Source of the DNA: Vulcanimicrobiota bacterium
Lineage (GTDB): Bacteria; Vulcanimicrobiota; Xenobia; Xenobiales; JADMJV01
NCBI GenBank assembly: GCA_017307785.1
Contig: JAFKGI010000032.1
Span: 1 to 64,000, forward strand
DNA: 64,000 nucleotides
Reading direction: 5' to 3'
Shown: piece after piece, positions 46,867 through 56,116 of the stretch
Numbering within the stretch: position 1 is the first letter of the stretch
Layout of the letters: every line of letters begins with the position of its first letter
Position numbers and translations under genes: made by a program
Notes under the pieces: model-generated
Told to the model about the DNA's origin: nothing
Database searches by the model: none
What the model saw: only the letters and a program-made list of their open reading frames with translations

Positions 46867-47698
46867 AGTTCGCCATCAAACCATCTACCGCTACGGCGAA
46901 GACGTCACCCTGTCGCACAGCCTGCTCACCTGCCAGCCACGCAACACCGAGTTCCAGCAGTGCTTGAGCAGCGAAACCTGGATTGAGCCGACCCCCTCGT
47001 ACTGGGAAAAACGCCGCGACGCCCTGGGCAACTGGATCGGCTACTTCAGCCTGGAAGAACGACACCGCCAACTGACCATTGTCTGCCGCAGCCAGGTGCA
47101 GATGACCCCCCCGCCGCCACGGACCGATCCGGGAACGCCCTGGGAATCCGTGCGGCCGTCCGAGTCGGAACTCTACCAATTTCTCTACCCTACCCCCTGG
47201 ACCGACTGCGAGGAATGCAAAACCTACGCGACCAGCAGCTTCCAACCCGGACGCAGCGCCTGGGAGGCCGTGGTGGAACTCACCGGGCGCATTCATGCGG
47301 ACTTTCGCTACCTGCCCGGCTCCACCGTCGTCTCCACCCCCATAGCCCAGGTCATGAAGCAACGCAAAGGGGTCTGCCAGGATTTCGCCCAGGTGTTGGT
47401 GACCTGCCTGCGCGCCTACGGACTGCCGGCCCGCTATGTGAGCGGCTACCTGTTGACCACACCTCCGCCCGGGCAAGCGCGCCTGGTGGGAGCGGACGCC
47501 TCCCACGCCTGGGTTTCGGTCTGGCTCCCGGGCTTAAACTGGGTCGACTTTGACCCCACCAACAACTGCCTGTGCGACGAACGGCACGTGGTATTGGCCT
47601 GGGGGCGCGACTATCAAGAGGTCACACCGGTGCGCGGCGTAGTGCTCGGCGGCGGCCGCCAGAAGATCGAAGTGGGCGTGGACGTTGTACCAGAGTAA
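46856..47698 (+). CDS. Transglutaminase-like protein, third of operon
   Basis: 280 residues. The N-terminal beta region (YRVRHQTIYRYGEDVTLSHS) and the catalytic core (Cys in RKGVCQDFAQVLVTCLR, His in ASHAWVSVWLPG, Asp in WVDFDPTNN) are canonical. It overlaps the ATP-grasp/alpha-E gene by 11 bp. With the first transglutaminase it brackets the ligase, the set predicted to build and trim a peptide tag or small peptide. Confidence 0.88.
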   Translation: MHYRVRHQTIYRYGEDVTLSHSLLTCQPRNTEFQQCLSSETWIEPTPSYWEKRRDALGNWIGYFSLEERHRQLTIVCRSQVQMTPPPPRTDPGTPWESVRPSESELYQFLYPTPWTDCEECKTYATSSFQPGRSAWEAVVELTGRIHADFRYLPGSTVVSTPIAQVMKQRKGVCQDFAQVLVTCLRAYGLPARYVSGYLLTTPPPGQARLVGADASHAWVSVWLPGLNWVDFDPTNNCLCDERHVVLAWGRDYQEVTPVRGVVLGGGRQKIEVGVDVVPE

Positions 47699-47805
47699 AA
47701 TATTCTCCGATCACGTTCACAAAGTTGTTGCTTTTTCGACACGCATTGTCCAACTCGATGAGTTACTCTCTTGAAACAGGGGTTAGATTTGGCGGAGGTA
47801 AGAGC

Positions 47806-47916
47806 ATGTCCAAAAAAGAGAGTTTCGAGAGCTACGTCGAGGAAGCCGTCGCCCAACTGAACCATTTGGAAGAAGACGTAGCCGGACTGCTCGAGGCCTG
47901 GTCCCAGCGCAAGTAG
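47806..47916 (+). CDS. Small acidic helical protein (36 aa)
   Basis: 36 residues beginning MSKKESFESYVEEAVAQLNH, probably one amphipathic helix. A perfectly placed GGAGG (47794-47798) lies before ATG 47806 and a hairpin terminator starts 18 bp after its stop. The 107-bp gap before it contains AACTCgatGAGTT. Function unknown. Confidence 0.55.
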   Translation: MSKKESFESYVEEAVAQLNHLEEDVAGLLEAWSQRK

Positions 47917-47934
47917 CGCGTCACCCCGTCCCAC

Positions 47935-47970
47935 AAAAAAAGGGCCTGCCTTGCGGCGGCCCTTTTTGCG
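47935..47970. terminator. Bidirectional intrinsic terminator
   Basis: AAAAAAAGGGCC and GGCCCTTTTT flank a 10-nt loop between the plus-strand 36-residue gene and the minus-strand peroxiredoxin gene; it can serve both. Confidence 0.85.
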
Positions 47971-47982
47971 TTCTCAGGAGAA

Positions 47983-48450
47983 CTACAGACTTTTGAGAGC
48001 GTCCTTGATTTCGCTCAGATTGGGCTTGACCTTGGCATCGTCGGAAACCGAGCGATAGCGAATCACGCCTTCCTTGTCGATGACGAAGGCGGAACGCTTG
48101 GCCACACCGTTCAGCCCGAGGAAAGTCTCGTACTGCGCGTCATACGCCTTACTGATCTCCTTGTTGAAGTCCGAGAGGAGCGGAAACTCCAGGTTGTTTT
48201 TCTCGGCGAAGGCGTTGAGAGCGAAACGGCTGTCCACGCTGATTCCGAACACCTGGGCATTCAGGCCGTTAAAGTCGGCGAAGTTGTCGCGAAACTCACA
48301 CATCTCTTCGGTGCACACGCCCGAGAAGGCGAGAGGGAAAAAGAGCAGGACCACGGGCCCGACGGCCAGCTTGTCGCTCAGCTTGACGGACTCCCCCTTG
48401 TTGCTCATCAGTTCGAAATCGGGGGCTTTGACATTCAATTCAGCAGGCAT
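47983..48450 (-). CDS. Peroxiredoxin (AhpE/Bcp-like)
   Basis: A 155-residue thiol peroxidase that reduces hydroperoxides. The peroxidatic Cys is in PLAFSGVCTEEMCEFRD near residue 46, where the usual P-x-x-x-T/S-x-x-C pattern is kept; a second Cys lies five residues later. The Arg of RYRSVSDD fits the AhpE/1-Cys type. AGGAG lies 7 nt before ATG 48450. It stands alone between terminators. Confidence 0.9.
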   Translation of the reverse strand: MPAELNVKAPDFELMSNKGESVKLSDKLAVGPVVLLFFPLAFSGVCTEEMCEFRDNFADFNGLNAQVFGISVDSRFALNAFAEKNNLEFPLLSDFNKEISKAYDAQYETFLGLNGVAKRSAFVIDKEGVIRYRSVSDDAKVKPNLSEIKDALKSL

Positions 48451-48563
48451 GAAAAACTCCTAATGGTTCAGTGATGGGGAATGCCTACTCCTCCGGGGAC
48501 AATATTCCTATTGGACTCCATCTCAAAAGGACTTGCTTGGGTCCGGAGGTAATTGCTTAGACC

Positions 48564-49349
48564 GTGTTTGGTTTTCTCAGTCCGGAAGCGGTCAAGTTCG
48601 TCGACATGCGCGAGGCGCTGCTCACCTTCGTCTGCGCTCGCCCCAAGAAACCAGGTACTGCCAGCAAGGTTCGCTTCGTACTGCCCGGCTGCAAGACGAA
48701 AAAAGTCGACCTGAATCTGCGGATCGTGACCACCCGACCCAGCACTGGAGCCAAAGGCCACATCTGCGTGGGCTTCGTGATTATGTCCGAAGAATATCTG
48801 GGCGAACTGGAAGACCTGCTGCGCAGCTACGCCGAGCGCCCGGACCTGGGCGCGGCCGCCCGCCGCAGCCCCCGGCTCCCCATCAGTCTCAAGACGATGG
48901 GACGAGAACTGCCCGGCTTCAGCTGCGTGACCGTAGACATCTCGCAGCATGGTTTACGCCTGAACTGCCACGGCCCCATGAATCAGGGGCAGGTGGTCAA
49001 CCTGGTTTTGGAATCCGACGTAGCCAGCGTCGACAACATGACCGTGCGCGGACGCGTTGTCTGGTGTCGCGAAAACCGAGAAGTTAAGGGTCACCTGGTG
49101 GGCGTGGAGTTCGTCGACGTTACCCCGGCTCAGGCAGACGCCCTGGAACGCTACAACAAATCGTTGGCGGGTCGCCTGCGCGGCAACGTAATGCATCGTC
49201 AGATCGCGGACGGAGAAATTACCGTGCGACCCGATGGCGCCGAGGAAGAAGCGATCATCAAGCCGCCCTCCCCGGCGGCCGGTGGTGCCCCCCCGCCTCC
49301 GAATTTACCCGGCAAACCGCCGCCTCCCCCACCGCCTCAGCCCAAATAG
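48564..49349 (+). CDS. PilZ-domain protein with poly-proline tail
   Basis: 261 residues. The PilZ c-di-GMP-binding signature is seen as RRSPRLPI (Arg-rich switch) and DISQHGLRLNC. The first 90 residues resemble the YcgR-type accessory barrel, and the last 30 are Pro/Gly-rich (GGAPPPPNLPGKPPPPPP). It probably changes motility, secretion or exopolysaccharide in response to c-di-GMP. GTG 48564; an in-frame stop lies six bases before. It begins the long plus-strand run of genes up to 63.6 kb. Confidence 0.82.
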   Translation: MFGFLSPEAVKFVDMREALLTFVCARPKKPGTASKVRFVLPGCKTKKVDLNLRIVTTRPSTGAKGHICVGFVIMSEEYLGELEDLLRSYAERPDLGAAARRSPRLPISLKTMGRELPGFSCVTVDISQHGLRLNCHGPMNQGQVVNLVLESDVASVDNMTVRGRVVWCRENREVKGHLVGVEFVDVTPAQADALERYNKSLAGRLRGNVMHRQIADGEITVRPDGAEEEAIIKPPSPAAGGAPPPPNLPGKPPPPPPPQPK

Positions 49350-49394
49350 CCGACGCCTAAAGGGATGGCATGGGTGGGAGAGAATCCAGGCCCC

Positions 49395-50554
<1,160 letters not shown>

Positions 50555-50555
<1 letters not shown>

Positions 50556-51688
50556 TGGCGGCAGAAGCCCAACAGCCAGCCTCCTTTGAGGAGCCCCCGG
50601 ATTTTTTTGAAGTCGGGTCCGAAGAACCCGGACTGCGCATCTATCTGCGCTACGATCTTTTTCGAGCTTTGGATGAATACGCCGTCAAAGACACCTCCAG
50701 AGAACTGGCCGCGCTGCTGGTCGGACAGGTCCAGGAAGGCGGTCAGGGCAACGGCAATTGCATCGTCGTGGAAGATGCCATCGAAGTAGGAGTCGCCGAC
50801 GAACGCGAGGGACGATTCTCACCAAGAGTCTGGCAACATGCCCGACGAGTGGCACGCACCCGTTACGCCAACAAAGTCATTGTCGGCTGGTATCACACCC
50901 ACCCCGGCACCGGCCTGGACCTCTCCCAGGAAGAGCGAGAAGTCCATAAATCGTTCTTCCCGGAGTCCTGGCAAGTCATGTACGTGGTCGACCCCGTCAG
51001 CCGGGACCGCAATTTCTACCGTAGCCAGGAAGCTCGCCTGACGGGCGTGCGCGGCTTCCGCATCTTCGGCAAGGAGACGGCCGCCCTCCGCGAACGAGAA
51101 AATGCCCCACCACCCGCACCAGCCAGCGCGGCCACCTCTCCCCGCGCCGAGGAGCCCCTGCGCGAGCGCTACCTGGAACGCTCTCTGGAAAAAATTATGC
51201 GCGGCCAGCGGCGCCCTCCCGTGCGTCCTATAGATCTGGTGATCATCGGCCTGCTCATCGCCAATTTGCTGGCCACTCTGCTGCGTCCCGCACCTACCGC
51301 CAAAGTCGACCTGAGCCCGGTCACAGGTCCGGTGGGTCGGGTAGCCGCCCAGGTGAGCACCCTGGGCAAGCGGCTGGAAAAGCTGGAGCGCCACCTGGCC
51401 GACCTGCAGGTCCTGGACGAGCAGATCAACCAGCCCTCGCCGGACGGTAGCTCCACGCCAGGCGCTTCCGGCACTCCCTCTGTCGGTCAGGCTCCGACGG
51501 AAGGCTCGAAAGAAATTCGCGAACACCTGGTCAAAGAGGGGGATACTCTCTCCTTGATCGCGGAAAAGTATTACGGCCCGTCCGGCTCCTCCCTGGTGGG
51601 CGCACTGGCCAAATACAACAAGCTGCGCGGGAACGAAATCTTCCCGGGCGACACGTTGAAAATCCCCGCGAAAGACAAACTGCCGTGA
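50555..51688 (+). CDS. JAMM metalloprotease-transmembrane-LysM protein
   Basis: 377 residues with an unusual architecture. Residues 25-185 are a JAB/MPN (JAMM) domain: Glu in VVEDAIEVG, His114 and His116 in YHTHPGTG, Ser124, with Glu127 where Asp is usual. Residues 227-243 form one membrane helix (DLVIIGLLIANLLATLL), 270-290 a coiled segment and 324-372 a LysM peptidoglycan-binding module (VKEGDTLSLIAEKYYG). No signal peptide, so the JAMM end should be cytoplasmic and LysM extracytoplasmic. The start is GTG in TAGTG with the UgpC stop, and the stop is fused to the next gene (GTGA). The substrate is unknown. Confidence 0.85.
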
Positions 51689-52560
51689 AAACTTTCGTCC
51701 TCGCCCTGCTCACCGCTGGTTGCGCCTGGGCCCAGTCCCCTAAGAGCTTTATCAAAGTCGAGGTGGCCGATGTGCGCATCTCGCCCCAGGACAATGCCGA
51801 GCAGGTCACCCAGGGACTCTTGGGCGACGAAGTGCAGTTGCTGGAGCAACGCGGCGACTGGTTCAAGGTATTCGTCAAGCCGCAGTATCGGACCGCTCAG
51901 GGCTATCCCGGCTGGCTGCGAAAAGACAGCGTGGTCAAAGAGGCTCCTCAGGCCAGCCCGGCCCAGGTGGTCGTAAGCGTCCCCGAGGTATCGCTGCGCT
52001 CCAAGCCGGAAGCCTCCGCCAAAGTGCTGCAGAAGGCCGGGCTCGGCTCCAGCCTGGCGCTGGCCGGACCTTATCAGAAGGACGGCTGGCTGTCCTTCTG
52101 GGTGCCGGGCGTGAAAGAGCAAGTCTACGCTCCCGCCAAGGATTTCGCCCCCGCCCCCGAGACGCCGGTCACCGACGGACGAGAAATCGTCGAAACGGCA
52201 GCTCAATTGAAAGGCACGCCCTACCTCTGGGGCGGCATGTCCTATAAGGGAATCGACTGCTCCGGCTTCACCTACACGGCCTATCGAGTTCACGGTGTGA
52301 CCTTGCCGCGCGACGCCGACCAACAGTTTCAGGTCGGCATTCCGGTCAAGCTCAACGAACTCAAGCCCGGAGATCTGCTCTTTTTCGGAGATAGTGCTAA
52401 AGAAATCACCCACGTGGGGATGTATATGTGGGACGGGAAGTTTATTCACGCCTCCGGCTCTTTAGGTGGAGTCCACATCACCAAGGTGGACCATCCGAAA
52501 TATTCGGCCATCTTCCAGGGCGCTCGGCGCATGCTGGGAGCGGAAAAGACTTTGCCCTGA
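51685..52560 (+). CDS. Secreted SH3-NlpC/P60 peptidoglycan endopeptidase
   Basis: 291 residues. Signal peptide at 1-15 (TFVLALLTAGCAWAQ), two SH3-like repeats (VADVRISPQDNAEQ, and PEVSLRSKPEASAK) and a C-terminal NlpC/P60 domain: Cys192 in GIDCSGFTYTAY, His243 in EITHVGMYMW and the third residue in FIHASGS. It cuts D-gamma-Glu-type bonds in stem peptides. GTG 51685 overlaps the JAMM gene stop; LysM, JAMM and NlpC/P60 are thus co-made. The arrangement recalls phage tail protein K (JAMM+NlpC). Confidence 0.92.
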   Translation: MKTFVLALLTAGCAWAQSPKSFIKVEVADVRISPQDNAEQVTQGLLGDEVQLLEQRGDWFKVFVKPQYRTAQGYPGWLRKDSVVKEAPQASPAQVVVSVPEVSLRSKPEASAKVLQKAGLGSSLALAGPYQKDGWLSFWVPGVKEQVYAPAKDFAPAPETPVTDGREIVETAAQLKGTPYLWGGMSYKGIDCSGFTYTAYRVHGVTLPRDADQQFQVGIPVKLNELKPGDLLFFGDSAKEITHVGMYMWDGKFIHASGSLGGVHITKVDHPKYSAIFQGARRMLGAEKTLP

Positions 52561-52624
52561 AGGCATACCCCGAACCCTCGTTGAACCCCCTGGGCCGACT
52601 TGCCCACTACGACTGGAGTGCTCG

Positions 52625-53089
52625 ATGAAGCCCACCGTTCCACCGGTTTTTGCAGAAAAGGATCTAAACTACTACCTGCGGATGATCCGCGGCGATTTTG
52701 GCGAGACCGAAGAGGAAGGCCAGATGGCCAAGTCGGTCTCTGCCTCCAAGCAAAAGAACATCGTTCTGGTGCTGAATAGCCAGGGACTCGGACAAGGCAA
52801 ACCCGAGCTGTCTCAGCGTTTGATGAAATTCTTCATCCAGGCGCTGGTGCACAATCGAGTCAAGCCGCGAGCCCTGATTCTGCTCAACGAGGCCGTTCAT
52901 CTGGCTGCCGAAGGCTCCCCCCTGATCAACGATCTCGATGTCCTGGTGCAGCAGGGCGTGCGCGTCATGGTCGATGTCATATCGGCGGACGAGTACAAAG
53001 TCGAACAAAATCTCAAAGTAGGCTGCATCGCGGACATGGACAACATCTGTGACTTTCTGCTGACGGCCTGGAAGGTTATCTCTCTGTGA
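52625..53089 (+). CDS. DsrE/YedF C-terminal-domain-like protein
   Basis: 154 residues with the DsrE-like fold of the C-terminal part of YedF (LVLNSQGLGQG, ALILLNEAVHLAAEGSPLINDL, VQQGVRVMVDV, VGCIADMDNICDFLL). The N-terminal TusA/SirA domain of full YedF is absent, and there is only one cysteine (CIADM). YedF-type proteins are linked to sulfur or selenium transfer; the exact role here is unknown. ATG 52625 has GGAG upstream. The stop overlaps the next start (GTGA). Confidence 0.75.
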   Translation: MKPTVPPVFAEKDLNYYLRMIRGDFGETEEEGQMAKSVSASKQKNIVLVLNSQGLGQGKPELSQRLMKFFIQALVHNRVKPRALILLNEAVHLAAEGSPLINDLDVLVQQGVRVMVDVISADEYKVEQNLKVGCIADMDNICDFLLTAWKVISL

Positions 53090-53847
53090 CCCCTAGTGTG
53101 GACATCTCTATCTGCGTTCCGACCTACAAAGAAGCGCAATCTCTCGAAGACCTCTGTATCGCCATTGCCAAAGTCTTTCGCCAGACGTCTATGACCTATG
53201 AACTGGTCATCGTTGACGACAACAGCCCCGACGGCACCGCCGACCGGGCCCGTGAACTTTCCAAGGACTACCCCATCCAGGTGCTGCAGCGCCCCGGTAA
53301 ACTCGGTCTCTCCTCGGCCGTCATCGACGGCTGGAAAATCGCCAAGGGGGAGATCCTGGCCGTGACCGACGCCGACCTCTCGCATGATCCTTCGGTGCTG
53401 CCCACCATGGTTGCCAGCATCCAGCAAGGCGGCTGCGAAGTGGCCGTGGGTAGCCGCTACATCCCCGGCGGCGGCTTCGGGAACTGGCCGCTCAAACGTC
53501 AGATTATCTCTCGCGTGGCCGTCATGATGGGTTCCCTGATCTGTCCGGTGCGCGACGTAACCTCCGGCTTTGTCGCGCTTCGTCGTTCCGTAATCGACGG
53601 CGTCAAACTCAATCCCATCGGCTTCAAAATCGGCCTGGAACTGCTGGTGCGCGGACGTTATAAGACGTTTTGCGAAATCCCCTTCGTCTTTCAGGACCGT
53701 GAAAAAGGCCAGAGCAAGTTGGGCTTTAAAGAGATCCGCAATTACCTGGTGCAGCTCGGCCAATTGGTGCTCTATACCATCCGCACCCGTCCACGCCGCC
53801 AGCGCCTGGCCCCGACCATCGTTTCCGTGGAAGGCGTTCGTAAGTGA
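53086..53847 (+). CDS. Family 2 glycosyltransferase, dolichol-/polyprenol-phosphate mannosyltransferase (DPM1-like)
   Basis: 253 residues. GT2 fold with ISICVPTYKEAQSLEDL, the nucleotide DD in VIVDDNSPDGTADRA, the metal-binding DAD in VTDADLSHDP, GSRYIPGGG and the RDVTSGFVALRR / EIPFVFQDREKGQSKL blocks typical of polyprenol-phosphate sugar synthases. No C-terminal membrane helices, as in DPM1. It makes a lipid-linked sugar for glycosylation outside the membrane. Start GTG 53086 fused to the previous stop; its own stop overlaps the protease start (GTGA). Confidence 0.9.
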   Translation: MTPSVDISICVPTYKEAQSLEDLCIAIAKVFRQTSMTYELVIVDDNSPDGTADRARELSKDYPIQVLQRPGKLGLSSAVIDGWKIAKGEILAVTDADLSHDPSVLPTMVASIQQGGCEVAVGSRYIPGGGFGNWPLKRQIISRVAVMMGSLICPVRDVTSGFVALRRSVIDGVKLNPIGFKIGLELLVRGRYKTFCEIPFVFQDREKGQSKLGFKEIRNYLVQLGQLVLYTIRTRPRRQRLAPTIVSVEGVRK

Positions 53848-54827
53848 AAGCCGTCTGGATCAGCCTGCTTATTCTGCTGATTCCCGCGCTGACGTGGGCG
53901 GATGAAGAGGCTGACCGCATTCAGGCCATCAAAATCGGCAGGCGCTCGGTGGTCTCCCTGCGCGTCTACCGCAACAACTCCAACAGACCGGGAGTCGGCT
54001 CCGGCATCATCCTCCGTTCGGACGGCTTCATCCTGACCAATTCCCACGTCGTCGAAGGCGCCAAGGTGGTGCGCGTCGGACTGCCCGGCGGCAAGCAGTA
54101 CAACGGACGCATTTGGAAAGAAGCTCCCGATAAAGATCTGGCCCTGGTCAAGATCGAAGCCACCGGACTGCCGGTGGCTCGTATCGGTAACTCGGACCGC
54201 ATCGAGCTCGGACAGGACGTGATCGCCATCGGCGATCCGCTGGGCTTCTCGGGCACCGTGACCCGCGGCATCGTGGGCGGCCTGAGTCGCGACATCAAAG
54301 TGGGTCAGGTGCAATACCCGGCCATGATTCAGACGGATGCCGCCATCAACCCCGGCTCCTCGGGCGGCGCTCTGATCAATCTTTCCGGCGAAGTGCTCGG
54401 CGTCAACACCCTGATATACAACGGTCCCAATGGAACTCGCCCCTCGCAAGGCCTGGGCTTTGCCATCCCCATCACCCACGCCGTCAGCGTGGCCAAGACG
54501 CTGGTCGCCCAACGTCCCGTGAGCAGCGGAAAACCCTGGCTGGGTCTGATCGGCGACAACCTCAGCCCCGAACTATCGGTGGCCCACAACATCCCGGCCA
54601 AGCGCGGGGTCATGGTGCGGTCCATGGTGCCGGGCAGCCCGGCCGACCAGGCCGGCATGCGGGTCGGCGACACCATCGTGCAGTGCGATGCCAAGAGCGT
54701 GCTCAGCGTAACCGACTTCCTCAGCCAGATCGCCGCCCACAAGCCCGGAGACACCGTGGAACTGGGCATTTGGCGCCGTGGCAAAAAAACCAGCGTCAAG
54801 GTGACGCTCGACGTGGCGGGCCAGTAA
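53844..54827 (+). CDS. HtrA/DegP-like trypsin protease with one PDZ domain
   Basis: 327 residues. Signal peptide at 1-19, then the trypsin-fold protease: His in LTNSHVVEG, Asp in DKDLALVKI and Ser in NPGSSGGALINL. One PDZ domain covers about 225-320 (GVMVRSMVPGSPADQAGMRVGDTIV). It is a periplasmic or extracytoplasmic quality-control protease. GTG 53844 overlaps the glycosyltransferase stop. Confidence 0.92.
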   Translation: MKAVWISLLILLIPALTWADEEADRIQAIKIGRRSVVSLRVYRNNSNRPGVGSGIILRSDGFILTNSHVVEGAKVVRVGLPGGKQYNGRIWKEAPDKDLALVKIEATGLPVARIGNSDRIELGQDVIAIGDPLGFSGTVTRGIVGGLSRDIKVGQVQYPAMIQTDAAINPGSSGGALINLSGEVLGVNTLIYNGPNGTRPSQGLGFAIPITHAVSVAKTLVAQRPVSSGKPWLGLIGDNLSPELSVAHNIPAKRGVMVRSMVPGSPADQAGMRVGDTIVQCDAKSVLSVTDFLSQIAAHKPGDTVELGIWRRGKKTSVKVTLDVAGQ

Positions 54828-54828
54828 G

Positions 54829-55686
54829 ATGGCCGGCAGCAACGGCGTTCACCCCGTTCACACCGGTCCGGTTCCGGCTGGCGCGGTTCTCCACGCGGTC
54901 GTGCTTTTGCCCGACGGCGAACATCGCGTGGCTCAATATTTGGCCGCCCTCCCCACGCGCACTCCCGGGCTGACGGCAGGTCCTTGGACCGCGCTGGAAA
55001 GACCCCGACCCTGCACCTGGTGCGATCTGGAAGGCGACGGCTGGAGCTTTCGCCTGGTCTTCGACCCTCAAGGCGTAGCCCCAGGGGAGGCTTTGGAGGC
55101 CGTTTCGGCCGGCAACCCCAGCGACGAATGCAAGATGGACCTGGACGAACATCAGGCCGCCTGCCTGATTTTCCTGACCAAATTCCCCGAAGACACCCCG
55201 GCTTGGGGTCGCTTTGTGGCTCTGTGCCGGGTCGCCTGGGCCTGGGTCGACGCCGGCGCTTCCCTGCTGGCTCTGCCGGAAGCTCAATTGTTGCTGCCCA
55301 GGCGCCTGCTGATGAGCACCGAACCCGAGGCCCTGACTCCAGACCTGAGCTACCTTTTCCTGACCAACGGCGTGGCCGAGATCGAAGAAAAGGGCGAGGA
55401 GCGCAAACTCTGGCTGCGCACCTGGGGCATGGGCCAATTTGGCCTGCCCGACCTGGCCGCCAGCCTGCCCAGCCGCAAAGGCGAGGAAGAGCGCCTGGAA
55501 AAAGACCTGGAAAGCCTGAGACTGCTTTTCGAGACGCTGCCCCCCGCCATGATTCGCGAGGGCGGTGTTCTGCCCGTAGGCGGCACCGTGCAGGTCGGCG
55601 AGCGGACCTGGACGGCTATCGGCGAGCCCGGCTCGGTGGACTACGCTTTCCTGCGTAGCCGCTGCGGCGTTCAACTATTTGTCTGA
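54829..55686 (+). CDS. Hypothetical protein (DUF4261-like at best)
   Basis: 285 residues, soluble, no signal peptide. Blocks WVDAGASLLALPEAQLLLPR and LWLRTWGMGQFGLPDLA vaguely recall DUF4261 proteins, but this is a weak likeness. It begins 2 bp after the HtrA stop and overlaps the next gene by 8 bp. The function is unknown. Confidence 0.6.
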   Translation: MAGSNGVHPVHTGPVPAGAVLHAVVLLPDGEHRVAQYLAALPTRTPGLTAGPWTALERPRPCTWCDLEGDGWSFRLVFDPQGVAPGEALEAVSAGNPSDECKMDLDEHQAACLIFLTKFPEDTPAWGRFVALCRVAWAWVDAGASLLALPEAQLLLPRRLLMSTEPEALTPDLSYLFLTNGVAEIEEKGEERKLWLRTWGMGQFGLPDLAASLPSRKGEEERLEKDLESLRLLFETLPPAMIREGGVLPVGGTVQVGERTWTAIGEPGSVDYAFLRSRCGVQLFV

Positions 55687-56116
55687 ACTCCGCCATCGGC
55701 TGGAGCAGCAACTGGGATTCGCCCTGCGCGAGAGCACCCGCCCCGATTTAGCGGATTTTGTCGGCCCCGGCCTCTACAATGTGCGCGTCCTGGACGCGGA
55801 CTTGCTGGCTCTGGGCTGCCTGGGCTCACAACAGCGTGCCGGCATGGCGGCACGGCTCTCTCAAAGTTTGGCCGCCCGGGCTGTGCAGGTCGACGACTTT
55901 CGCCCCCTCTGGTTGAACCTGGAGAGCGTGCTGCATCACGGGCCCGACCAACGCCTCGGCCGACTGGCTTTGGATAAGGCCTGGCAGGGCCTGAACCGCA
56001 TCTGGGAAAGGGAACCTCTGGCCGGTCGGGAGCAAGCCAGCCAGGGCTACCCGCGCCTGGCCCAGTGGGCCCTATTGGCCGGAGGATTGGAAAACGCGTG
56101 CAAGAGCTCAGCCTAG
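55679..56116 (+). CDS. Hypothetical protein (145 aa)
   Basis: 145 residues, Leu/Ala/Arg-rich and probably helical, no signal or membrane segment. TTG 55679 lies 8 bp inside the preceding gene and its stop 19 bp beyond the hexokinase start, so it is embedded in a coupled cluster. I do not recognise it. Confidence 0.55.
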   Translation: MSELRHRLEQQLGFALRESTRPDLADFVGPGLYNVRVLDADLLALGCLGSQQRAGMAARLSQSLAARAVQVDDFRPLWLNLESVLHHGPDQRLGRLALDKAWQGLNRIWEREPLAGREQASQGYPRLAQWALLAGGLENACKSSA

